From: Psychrobacter aquaticus CMS 56
Lineage (GTDB): Bacteria > Pseudomonadota > Gammaproteobacteria > Pseudomonadales > Moraxellaceae
Direction of reading: 5' to 3'
Length of the DNA stretch: 64,000 nt
Assembly (NCBI RefSeq): GCF_000471625.1
Contig: NZ_AUSW01000030.1
Span: forward strand, 124,001-188,000
The stretch's first letter is position 1. Each line of letters opens with the position of its first letter. The position numbers and the translations under genes are program-made. Under the pieces are notes generated by a model, which searched no databases, was not told the DNA's origin, and saw only the letters and a list, made by a program, of their open reading frames with translations. This document shows, piece by piece, positions 34,875 through 43,032 of the stretch.

Positions 34875-35447
34875 ATGAGCACTACATCGGCCACTATGTC
34901 AGCTACCATCGATACCGTTGAGCAAAACGAACCTATCACTTCTCCTGCTGGTCAACCCAAAGTCGGTATTATCATGGGCTCGCAATCCGATTGGGCAACC
35001 ATGAGCGCGGCTGCACAGTTGCTAGCAGATTTTGATATTGCTTTTGCGTGTGAAGTGGTTTCAGCCCATCGTACTCCTGACCGATTGTTTGATTATGCCA
35101 AAAGTGCGAAAGATAATGGCTTACAAGTAATCATCGCTGGTGCCGGCGGTGCCGCTCATCTGCCTGGTATGTGTGCCAGCCAAACGCCGCTACCGGTCTT
35201 TGGTGTACCAGTCAAATCCTCTATGCTCAGTGGTTGGGATAGCTTACTGTCTATCGTGCAGATGCCTAAAGGCGTTGCTGTTGGGACGTTAGCGATTGGT
35301 ACGGCAGGCGCTTATAATGCTGCCCTCCTTGCTATTCAAGTCCTCGCTTTGCATGATGAATCAATCGCTACTAAGCTGGATAATTTGCGCAAGGCACAAA
35401 CCGAAACCATTCTTGCCAGTCCAACGCCCGGCATCATTAATGTTTAA
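34875..35447 (+). CDS. purE: N5-carboxyaminoimidazole ribonucleotide mutase PurE
   Basis: 190 aa. It rearranges N5-CAIR to CAIR in purine synthesis. Class I PurE motifs: [29 protein letters not shown] (catalytic His), [11 protein letters not shown] and [26 protein letters not shown]. An N-terminal extension of about 30 Thr/Ser residues precedes the fold. Its usual partner purK begins 200 bp downstream on the same strand, so the pair probably forms a purEK unit. Confidence 0.96.
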   Translation: MSTTSATMSATIDTVEQNEPITSPAGQPKVGIIMGSQSDWATMSAAAQLLADFDIAFACEVVSAHRTPDRLFDYAKSAKDNGLQVIIAGAGGAAHLPGMCASQTPLPVFGVPVKSSMLSGWDSLLSIVQMPKGVAVGTLAIGTAGAYNAALLAIQVLALHDESIATKLDNLRKAQTETILASPTPGIINV

Positions 35448-35649
35448 TTATCAACGATTGTAGCGAAACTCATCAATAGCAATCATTTGAGTGGGAATGT
35501 TCTTAACTTGATATTTGTTTTTAAATGGGTTTTACTTAATACAAGCGTAATATAAGGTGCCTATAGTGCACCTTTTCCTATTTTGATAGCGTCATCTTTA
35601 AATTTTGATACACCAAAAACCTTATTCATTTTCATTCAAAGAGCCTGCC

Positions 35650-37029
35650 ATGACTACAGCGAACGCTTACCCCGTTACCCAAACCATTCGTACCATCGGT
35701 ATTTTAGGCGGTGGTCAGCTTGGTATGATGCTTGCCGAAGCCGCCATGCCACTAGGCTACCAATGTGTGTTTTTAGAAGATAGCGCTGACTGCCCTGCTA
35801 GCCTATACGGTCGTGTCTTTCATAGCGATCAATTGGAAGACTTCATCGCAGCAGCAGACGTTTTCACCTTAGAGTTCGAAAACACACCGACGGTGACAGT
35901 TGAACAGCTTACTAATCTCTCAAAATCAGGTAGCAAACAAGGCATGTTTCCGCCGCTTATTGCCCTTGATATCGCTCAAGACCGCTTAAAAGAAAAGCAG
36001 ATGTTCAATTCGCTTGATATCGCAACCGTACCCTTTATGGCAGTCAATTCTGAAGCTGAATTGCAGCAAGCCTGTCATGAATTGGGACTGCCTATCGTCT
36101 TAAAGACCAGCCGCGGCGGTTACGACGGCAAAGGTCAGTTTGTGATTAGACAAGATAGTGATATCAAGTCGGCATGGCAAGATCTTAAAGATGCGGTTAC
36201 GGGTGAGGGCTCACTAACGCCAACGCCTGCCCCTTTGATTGCCGAAGGTTTTATTAACTTTAGCCGCGAGCTTTCTATTATCGCTGCACGCGCACAGAAT
36301 GGTCAGGTTCGTTGCTATGATTTGGTCGAAAATCATCATCATCATGGTATTTTGGCCAAGACCCAAGCACCTGCGGTTGGGACCAGTCACTTATTTCAGC
36401 AAGCAACCGATGCCATCACCAAGATCATGAATCATTTGGGCTATGTAGGCGTCATGGCGCTAGAGCTATTTGTGACCAAAGATGCACGCGGTAATGACGC
36501 GTTGCTTGCTAATGAGATTGCCCCACGGGTACACAATTCTGGACATTGGAGCATTGAAGGGGCCGTCACTAGCCAATTTGAAAATCACATTCGTGCCGTC
36601 GTCAATTTGCCACTAGGCGATACCGATAACGTCCACCCAGCAATTATGCTCAACGTCTTGGGACAATACCCTGACATCAGCGCCGTGCTAAATATCGATG
36701 GCGCACATTATCATAGCTACCACAAGGCTGAACGTGACGACCGTAAAATTGCTCATATTACCTTGATGCCAAATGATGTGGCTGACTTGGAGCCTGCTTT
36801 GGCCAAACTTATCGCAGTATTGCCCAATAAAGTGGGTCTTGATAAAAAGTCGACTACTGCTGATAATCAACAAAAAGCATTAGATATTCCTACTTCTACT
36901 GAAGCTGAAAAATCCTTAGTAAACACTAAAGTTACGGAAGTTATGGAAGTTACCAAAATTATTACTGGCGACAGCCAAAAAGATAATATGACAAATGCTC
37001 AGGCAAAAGTAAATAAGGCTAAGAAATAA
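35650..37029 (+). CDS. purK: N5-carboxyaminoimidazole ribonucleotide synthase PurK
   Basis: About 459 aa from the ATG at 35650; an upstream in-frame start at 35605 has weaker support. An ATP-grasp enzyme that makes N5-CAIR from AIR, bicarbonate and ATP. The N-terminal GILGGGQLGMMLAEAA, ATP-binding LKTSRGGYDGKGQFV, AEGFINFSRELSIIAAR and EIAPRVHNSGHWSIEGA motifs are all present. After the usual PurK end, about 70 residues of Lys/Thr/Asn/Glu-rich low complexity are appended, unusual for the family. The stop overlaps the next start (TAATG), suggesting coupled translation. Confidence 0.95.
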   Translation: MTTANAYPVTQTIRTIGILGGGQLGMMLAEAAMPLGYQCVFLEDSADCPASLYGRVFHSDQLEDFIAAADVFTLEFENTPTVTVEQLTNLSKSGSKQGMFPPLIALDIAQDRLKEKQMFNSLDIATVPFMAVNSEAELQQACHELGLPIVLKTSRGGYDGKGQFVIRQDSDIKSAWQDLKDAVTGEGSLTPTPAPLIAEGFINFSRELSIIAARAQNGQVRCYDLVENHHHHGILAKTQAPAVGTSHLFQQATDAITKIMNHLGYVGVMALELFVTKDARGNDALLANEIAPRVHNSGHWSIEGAVTSQFENHIRAVVNLPLGDTDNVHPAIMLNVLGQYPDISAVLNIDGAHYHSYHKAERDDRKIAHITLMPNDVADLEPALAKLIAVLPNKVGLDKKSTTADNQQKALDIPTSTEAEKSLVNTKVTEVMEVTKIITGDSQKDNMTNAQAKVNKAKK

Positions 37030-37478
37030 TGCAGATTTGGGTGGATGCGGATTCAGTGCCATTAATAGCCAAAGACTTGATTATCAAAACCGCTGAACGC
37101 ACACAAACCATGGCGATATTCGTCGCCAATCAGCCGATTAAACTGCGTAAATCACCGCTGCTCGTCATGACCGTGGTGCCGTCGGGGTTTGATAAGGCAG
37201 ATGATTATATCGTAGAGCAGATACAACCAGGCGACCTTGCTATTACCAGCGATATCCCTTTGGCCAATGATATTTTGGACAAAGGCGGCATGGTATTGAC
37301 GACACGCGGTATGGTCTACGACAAAAACAACATCAAGCAAAAGCTCAATATGCGCGACTTTATGGATACCATGCGTGGCACTGGTGTCCTAGAGCTGCAA
37401 GAAATGAGCGGACAAAAACCTTACGGCGACCGTGACAAAAAAGCGTTTGCCGATGGTTTAAACCGCTTAGTACGTTAA
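37029..37478 (+). CDS. DUF188 (YaiI/YqxD) family protein
   Basis: 149 aa. It matches the small UPF0178/YaiI family: MQIWVDADSVP, VVPSGFDKADDYIVEQIQPGDLAITSDIPLA and GMVYDKNNIKQKLNMRDFMD. The acidic residues (DAD, DD, TSDIPLA) recall a PIN-like nuclease centre, but no activity is established for the family. The start codon overlaps the purK stop by one base, so it is probably read as the last gene of a purE-purK-DUF188 unit. Confidence 0.9.
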   Translation: MQIWVDADSVPLIAKDLIIKTAERTQTMAIFVANQPIKLRKSPLLVMTVVPSGFDKADDYIVEQIQPGDLAITSDIPLANDILDKGGMVLTTRGMVYDKNNIKQKLNMRDFMDTMRGTGVLELQEMSGQKPYGDRDKKAFADGLNRLVR

Positions 37479-37703
37479 TGTCTTTTATAATTAAAATCTG
37501 ACATTGTGATGTGTTACTGCTCCCTTCCTACCTAAACCAACCCTTTGCTTCCTTGCAAACGGTATACACTCTATAACCAAAAACTATGCAATCGGCACGT
37601 ATCATCACGAAGCGTGCCGCCTATTCTTGTTACGCTGTGGTCAGTTTCTAAAACAAAGACACTTTTTAGAACATCGACAACGTATATAACAATAGGAATG
37701 ACT

Positions 37704-38342
37704 ATGAAAATTTTAGTAATTGGCGCAAGTGGTCGCGTAGGTACTGAACTGGTTAAGCAATTATTAGCAGATGACCATCAGGTTATTGGAACCACACGTC
37801 AGAAAGAAACTTTATTTGACGATGATAATTATAGCCAACTCGATTTAGATCTCACTGCTGAAAAAGACGCCATTCAAAGCCAAATCGACAACGATATTGA
37901 TACGGTGTATTTTGTGGCAGGTTCTGGCAGTAAGGATGTCTTAGAAGTTGACTTACATGGCGCGATTAAGACCATTCAAGCAGTACAAGATAAAGGTATC
38001 AAGCGTTATATCATGCTCAGTGCCGCATTTTCATTAGACACCAGCAAATGGAACACGCCTGGCATTGCCGACCTAAAAGACTACTATATCTGTAAGCATT
38101 ATGCCGATCAATGGTTAGTCAATAACAGCACACTTGACTATACCATCGTACAGCCAGGTGCGCTAAAAGAGCGTGCAGGTACTGGTAAGATTGCCATTAA
38201 TGATGGTGATTCTGGTGAAAACTCAATCGAAGACGTCGCAACCACGTTAGCTGCTGTACTGAATGCCAGTAATACCATTAAGAAAGCCTTTAATATGCAC
38301 AATGGTGATATCGACATCGCCGAAGCCATCGCTACTGTGTAA
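37704..38342 (+). CDS. Atypical SDR / NAD(P)-binding protein
   Basis: 212 aa from the ATG at 37704; AGGA lies 6 nt upstream, so the longer open frame to 37545 is not favoured. The Rossmann nucleotide-binding motif GASGRVG (Gly7, Gly10, Gly13) begins the protein. A YYICKHYADQWL segment carries the Tyr/Lys pair, followed by VQPGAL. The size and pattern fit the atypical SDR5/NmrA-like group that includes YwnB-type proteins. Substrate and function are unknown; a terminator follows. Confidence 0.87.
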   Translation: MKILVIGASGRVGTELVKQLLADDHQVIGTTRQKETLFDDDNYSQLDLDLTAEKDAIQSQIDNDIDTVYFVAGSGSKDVLEVDLHGAIKTIQAVQDKGIKRYIMLSAAFSLDTSKWNTPGIADLKDYYICKHYADQWLVNNSTLDYTIVQPGALKERAGTGKIAINDGDSGENSIEDVATTLAAVLNASNTIKKAFNMHNGDIDIAEAIATV

Positions 38343-38396
38343 ATCTACTAACGATAGATGAAATTCGAAAAAATTAAGGGTTAAAAATAGAATATA

Positions 38397-38453
38397 AAAA
38401 GGCCACTTATCCCTCAGCCGAGTTAGAATAAGCTGAGGGATAAGTGGCCTTTT
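38397..38453. terminator. Bidirectional terminator between the SDR gene and epmA
   Basis: AAAAGGCCACTTATCC plus CTCAGC on the left and GCTGAG plus GGATAAGTGGCCTTTT on the right form a perfect 22-bp stem with a 13-nt loop. Flanking A and T runs allow use on both strands. Confidence 0.92.
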
Positions 38454-38481
38454 GTTGTATCGAGTTTTGAATCAGAGCAGA

Positions 38482-39510
38482 TTAAGCCAAACCGCTAGGA
38501 AAAGGAATGACGGCTTCTAAGCTGCTAGCACCTGTGATTACCATCAGTAATCTGTCTATACCAACTGCAATACCGCTACAAGGTATTAAATCATCAGATG
38601 CAGCAATCAAATGCTCATCTACTGGCATTATTGGTAAATTGTGACACTGACGTAATTGGTTATCTTTTTCAAAGCGCTTCCTTAACGCCTGTCCATCTGC
38701 CAGCTCATCATAAGCATTGGCAATCTCAACACCCTTGATATACAACTCAAACCGCTTCGCAATTTCATTGCCCTCTTTATCAAGCGCCGTCTTTGCCAAT
38801 GCCGCCGTGGCAGGCGGATATTCTATGATTAGCGTTGGCAAATCGTGACCCAAATTTGGCTCTACCGCGTGACTAAACAGCAAATCCAACCAGCTTTGGC
38901 GACGCTCTTCTTCGCTATCGTTGGCACAGCTGGCCTCGCTGTTAAAATCAAACCCAGTCACGCCCTTGTCTTCTGCCACCGCTTGTAGGGCAGCAAGACT
39001 CGCTGTCAGCGGATGTATCCCAACAAAATCCATAAAGGCATCGACATAACGATAGTGATTCATCACGATGGGATGGCCATACAACATCTCTAACAACTCA
39101 CCTACCTCCGATGCCATATCGGCCAAGCTATAATTTGGTTGGTACCATTCGAGCATGGTGAATTCAATATTGTGCTTTACGCCTATTTCATTGTCTCGGA
39201 ACACAGGACAAATCTGATAGATAGGCACTTGCCAGCTGGCCAATAAACGCTTCATGGCAAACTCGGGCGAAGTATGTAGATAGTAAGTACGGGGTTTATC
39301 TTGATAAGTGACTTGCGCGGCAACTGACTGCAAAAAAGTGTCAGTATTACCTGCTTGTGACAGTAATGGCGTCTGCACTTCTAACACTTGTCGCTCAGTA
39401 AAAAACTGGCGAATGCTACTGATAAATTGCGCACGCTGCTGCGCCATGGTAAGTGACATGGTAGGTGCATAATTTGGTTGATAAAAAGAAAGATTGGTTA
39501 CTTGGCTCAT
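38482..39510 (-). CDS. epmA: Elongation factor P lysine ligase EpmA (PoxA/GenX)
   Basis: 342 aa. Class II lysyl-tRNA-synthetase-like enzyme without a tRNA anticodon domain. It attaches (beta-)lysine to a conserved lysine of EF-P, helping ribosomes through proline stretches. Motifs: FFTERQVLEVQTPLLS (motif 1), HTSPEFAMKRLL, QICPVFRDNEIG.. HNIEFTMLEWY (motif 2) and GIAVGIDRLLM (motif 3). Length equals family norm (about 325 aa). The EF-P and EpmB genes are not in the window. Confidence 0.95.
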   Translation of the reverse strand: MSQVTNLSFYQPNYAPTMSLTMAQQRAQFISSIRQFFTERQVLEVQTPLLSQAGNTDTFLQSVAAQVTYQDKPRTYYLHTSPEFAMKRLLASWQVPIYQICPVFRDNEIGVKHNIEFTMLEWYQPNYSLADMASEVGELLEMLYGHPIVMNHYRYVDAFMDFVGIHPLTASLAALQAVAEDKGVTGFDFNSEASCANDSEEERRQSWLDLLFSHAVEPNLGHDLPTLIIEYPPATAALAKTALDKEGNEIAKRFELYIKGVEIANAYDELADGQALRKRFEKDNQLRQCHNLPIMPVDEHLIAASDDLIPCSGIAVGIDRLLMVITGASSLEAVIPFPSGLA

Positions 39511-39549
39511 TATTATCTACTACAATTATCAAATGATAGGTTTCTGAAC

Positions 39550-39695
39550 TGAGTCGATACTCAATGAAATGGATACGCGACCCTATGGTACGAGACTGGT
39601 ACAAATTTTCTTGCTTGCTGTGCTTTTGCAGACAGAGACTACAAAAAATTTACCCCAGTCTCGCTGACTCTTTTTTGTATTGACCTAACTATATA
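39550..39695. repeat. MITE-like interspersed repeat, diverged copy
   Basis: About 146 bp. The core inverted pair is at 39591-39609 and 39645-39663 (CGAGACTGG.../...CCAGTCTCG) with the spacer CTTGCTTGCTGTG...GCAGACAGAGACTAC. The right outer end, read inward, is TATATAGTTAGGTCAATAC. The core arms differ from those at 33599 in the outermost bases while the layout is the same. Confidence 0.7.
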
Positions 39696-39715
39696 AACTG
39701 AGTTTCTAAATTATA

Positions 39716-40855
39716 TTAAAACTGCCATTCACGGCGTAAATGATAATCGCGTCTTAATCCATCAAAATCAGTGCCATTTACTTGGCCATCTATTGTCTTA
39801 TTTCTCAATGCCGCATCGTCTTGCATGATGTCATAAAACTTGATCAATCTATCTGGATGCGCTTTTAATTCTGACCATAAAAACATATTGAGTGGTAATA
39901 GCGCGTGCATAGATTGAGTCGGTGTGACTGTCAATTTTTCACATAGCGCATCATAGATAATTTGCGTACCACGCAGCTTACCTTCTAATGTATAGCCAGC
40001 GATATGCGGTGTGGCGATGGCAAGCTTAGACAGTAAACCTTCATCAATCTGCGGTTCATGCTCAAACACGTCGAGGACCACTTGCCGCTTCGTACGCTCA
40101 ATATCTGCTTCAAGATCGCTTGCATGAATGACAGGCCCCCGTGCGCTATTAATCAGCATGGTCTGCGCTGGCATCATTGCCAACGTTTCTGCATTGATGA
40201 GATGACGCGTTGCATAGTCGTCATTAATATTCTCAGCTTCTTTTGCACTCTTAGCTTTTTTATCCGTACTCTTTTTGTCCGTGAGCGGCACATGCAAACT
40301 GACCACGTCACTTTGGCTAAGTACCTGCTCAAAGCTGGCATTATTCATATTTGACGCGGGTAACAATGGATCATATCCCAATACTTGCCAGCCCAACTCG
40401 CTTGCATACTTCGCAAGTGTGCTGCCAATATTACCAAGTCCAATAATACCAAGCGTCATGGATTGCTGCCAACACTGCGGGCGTAGGGCCAAAATAGCGG
40501 TCAATACATACTGTGCGACAGAGTGCTTACTACAGCCCGCCGCATTGGCAAAAGTAATATTATGCGTCGCCAAATAATTTTGATCGACGTGGTCTGTACC
40601 AATGGTCGCAGAACCCACAAACTGCACACTCTGATTATTAGCTAATAACGCCTCACCTACTGGTGTCACAGAGCGTATGAGTAACACATCAGGTTGCAAA
40701 TCTGCGAGTAATTGCGCATTGATATCACGTCCAGCGACGCTGACAATATTCACAGACTGCGTGGAGGTTTGCCCCAGCATCGAAGGATTAAAAAATTCGT
40801 CTAAGCTGGCGATATTGCTATCGGCCACAATAGTAATATTTTTGATAGTATCCAT
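39716..40855 (-). CDS. pdxB: Erythronate-4-phosphate dehydrogenase PdxB
   Basis: About 379 aa from the ATG at 40855; AAGG lies 5 nt upstream, while the in-frame ATG at 40867 has none. NAD-dependent D-2-hydroxyacid dehydrogenase of the DXP-dependent pyridoxal phosphate pathway, oxidising 4-phosphoerythronate. PdxB marks: ADSNIASLDEFF, VGSATIGTDHVD, ANAAGCSKHSVAQYV, the Rossmann motif GLGNIGSTLAKYA, LINSARGPVI, VLDVFEHEPQID and ATPHIAGYTLEGK, plus the short PdxB C-terminal domain. A Lys/Asp/Ala-rich insertion (SAKEAENINDDYA) lies in the middle. Confidence 0.95.
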   Translation of the reverse strand: MDTIKNITIVADSNIASLDEFFNPSMLGQTSTQSVNIVSVAGRDINAQLLADLQPDVLLIRSVTPVGEALLANNQSVQFVGSATIGTDHVDQNYLATHNITFANAAGCSKHSVAQYVLTAILALRPQCWQQSMTLGIIGLGNIGSTLAKYASELGWQVLGYDPLLPASNMNNASFEQVLSQSDVVSLHVPLTDKKSTDKKAKSAKEAENINDDYATRHLINAETLAMMPAQTMLINSARGPVIHASDLEADIERTKRQVVLDVFEHEPQIDEGLLSKLAIATPHIAGYTLEGKLRGTQIIYDALCEKLTVTPTQSMHALLPLNMFLWSELKAHPDRLIKFYDIMQDDAALRNKTIDGQVNGTDFDGLRRDYHLRREWQF

Positions 40856-40904
40856 CCTGCCCTTCATAATGTTTACAGTGCTTTTTAACGCTTTTTTTGC
40901 ATCA

Positions 40905-40929
40905 CTTTTTTATTTTGAACTGACTATCG
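40905..40929. repeat. Terminal fragment of the MITE-like repeat
   Basis: The stretch ending TTGAACTGACTATCG resembles a repeat terminus and lies about 30 bp from the full copy that starts at 40957. Confidence 0.4.
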
Positions 40930-40956
40930 TATCTACACGAATCAATATCTACCTGC

Positions 40957-41105
40957 ATATAGTCAATTTAAAATAAAAGTGGTACATACGGTCATAATGT
41001 TCTACTGGTATAAATTTTCCTCGCTGGCTGTTCGCAAACGTGACAGATGCTTCGCAAAATTCACCCCAGTAGAACCGCACTCTTTTTAAAACGGATCGAC
41101 TATAG
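40957..41105. repeat. MITE-like interspersed repeat, full copy
   Basis: About 149 bp with imperfect inverted termini (ATATAGTCAATTTAAAATAA at left; CTATAGTCGATCCG read inward at right). Inner arms at 41001-41020 and 41058-41077 pair with three mismatches. The spacer is the inverted form of the one at 33619-33655. The right terminus contains the last Leu codon and TAG stop of the AI-2E-type transporter gene. Confidence 0.8.
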
Positions 41106-42233
41106 TTGCTCTGGCTTATCAGTTATTGGCAGGATTTGGCTATCGAGTAACACCTCTTCCTGTGGCGCAAAGATCTCATTTTTACGCTGCGATATCCATT
41201 CGCGCCATACCGCCAGTCCGATAGCCAACACCACAGGACCGATAAACAAACCCACAAAGCCAAAAGCCGTTAAACCACCTAATACACCAATGAAAATGAT
41301 AATAAAAGGAATTTTGGTCGCGCCACTAATCACAATAGGACGAATTAAGTTATCCACCCAGCTGATGACCAAAACGCCCCATAATGCCAAACCAATTCCT
41401 TCTACCGTATGACCTTGGCTTAACAACCAAATGGAGACACCGCCCCACACAAATGGCGTGCCAAATGGAATCAATGCGATGATAAAGGTAACAATGGTCA
41501 ATAAGATGGGACTGGGCGCACCAGAGAAATAATAACCGATGCCCGCCAGAAGTGCCTGTGCCAGTGCCGTCAAACCAATGCCATATACGACAGCGCGTGT
41601 GGTCGTACCCACAGAGTCAATATAACCATCGATGCGATTGCCAATGATGTTGCGTAACGCTTGACGAACTTGGCGGACTAAACTGGTGCCGTCACGATAG
41701 AAGAAAAACAAGGTCATCAGTGCCATACCCAATTTGGCAAGACCACTAAACACAACGTCAAAAGCTATTTTGCCATAATATAAATGTGATTGAACCCAAA
41801 GGCGAAAGGTTTCGAGCGTCCCTTCAGGATTTTTATTGATTCTCCACAATACATCTTTGACTTGTTGACCAATGATAGGCAGCTCTTTAACAGAATTAGG
41901 CACATCCAAATAACCGACTTTAATACGATAGATCAAATTGCTGATGAGGCTCAGCGCTTCTTGCTGTAAGATAAAAACCCCAATGACCAACGGCACACCT
42001 ATCATTAAGGATATGCTCATGGTCATAATAGCAGCGCTAAAACTTGGACTCAGCTTTACTTTTTCGTGAAAAAACTTATAAATAGGAAAAGTAACGTACG
42101 CTAAAATCGCCGCCCACAGTGCCGGCACAATAAAAAATTGTACGACTTGAAAGCATAATACAAATAATACAACCAATAAGGTAATGGCCAGCAAACGCTG
42201 AATAATAAATTCTTTTGTCCAGTTCTCAATCAT
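41100..42233 (-). CDS. AI-2E family transporter (PerM/YdiK-like)
   Basis: About 377 aa from the ATG at 42233; the longer frame would need a TTG at 42260. Multi-pass inner-membrane protein with about eight hydrophobic segments and the family's C-terminal signature: ALIPFGTPFVWGGVSIWLL, SWVDNLIRPIVISGATKIPFI, GGLTAFGFVGLFIGPVVLAI. Family members include the reported AI-2 exporter TqsA and Na+/H+ antiporters, so the substrate here is open. The last two codons (CTA TAG) coincide with a repeat-element terminus, so the original C-terminus may have been altered. Confidence 0.9.
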   Translation of the reverse strand: MIENWTKEFIIQRLLAITLLVVLFVLCFQVVQFFIVPALWAAILAYVTFPIYKFFHEKVKLSPSFSAAIMTMSISLMIGVPLVIGVFILQQEALSLISNLIYRIKVGYLDVPNSVKELPIIGQQVKDVLWRINKNPEGTLETFRLWVQSHLYYGKIAFDVVFSGLAKLGMALMTLFFFYRDGTSLVRQVRQALRNIIGNRIDGYIDSVGTTTRAVVYGIGLTALAQALLAGIGYYFSGAPSPILLTIVTFIIALIPFGTPFVWGGVSIWLLSQGHTVEGIGLALWGVLVISWVDNLIRPIVISGATKIPFIIIFIGVLGGLTAFGFVGLFIGPVVLAIGLAVWREWISQRKNEIFAPQEEVLLDSQILPITDKPEQL

Positions 42234-43032
42234 AGCGTATAAACCAAAAGCAGACAGCAAAGGCCTATCGTGACTTTGCTGGCAAGTTTATAAATGTGTG
42301 ATGAACGTCAACTTACAGACTGCGTCCATAAACTGTATTCATTAGCGAAGGTTGTAACTTGTAAATATATAGATTTTAAGTGCCTTAGGCATGTCAAATC
42401 AGTTAATAACGTAGCAGACTTACCCACTATCACTTTTATTAAAATAAGATAAAAATGAAGCAATTATTAGCCCTCATTATGCAATAAAATACGAGCATTA
42501 TATAAGGCTATGTTGTAATTTTTACTTACAATTTTTTATATACAAGCTTACGAGACTATTACCCTAATGCATAGAGGGTATTGCATGCAAAAACAAGTAT
42601 CTGAAGCGTTTTTTGTATTGACGCTCTAAACTGCCATCTTGAAAGGTAATTCACTGGCGCGTTCTATTTGTAGCGCCAATTGATGTTATACTAAGACCAT
42701 TATTTTAAGTTTTTCAACACAGTTACGTTCGTTTGACCTCATTTGCTTTGATGGTTGTATAGACATAGAATTTTCAAAAAACAAACCAAAACCCTCTTTT
42801 ATCGTCCTTCTCTAGACTATCATAAGATCTAACCTTTAGAGTGACGCCATAATTTTGGATATTATGCGTAAGCGTTGTATAGAAGTTTATGCAAAATTTA
42901 AGCGCATCATATTATGGGTTCAATATTAGAATCCGATATGAAAGCGTGTTAGTTTCGGACTTACTTTGATTTTATTTTAAATCACTACTGACCCACCAAA
43001 TTTTACATACTATATCGATAGGAACAATAACA
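42234..43032. other. Divergent intergenic region upstream of nadE
   Basis: 799 bp, AT-rich. An inverted repeat TACCCT-N9-AGGGTA at 42560-42580 is followed directly by the palindrome TTGCATGCAA (42581-42590), a possible operator about 450 bp before nadE. A TATACT -10-like hexamer lies near 42688. AGGA is about 9 nt before nadE. No RNA motif or gene was recognised. Confidence 0.35.

Noticed and set aside
37545..37703. 52-residue N-terminal extension of the SDR-like protein
   Set aside because: The ribosome-binding AGGA and the Rossmann fold both point to the ATG at 37704.
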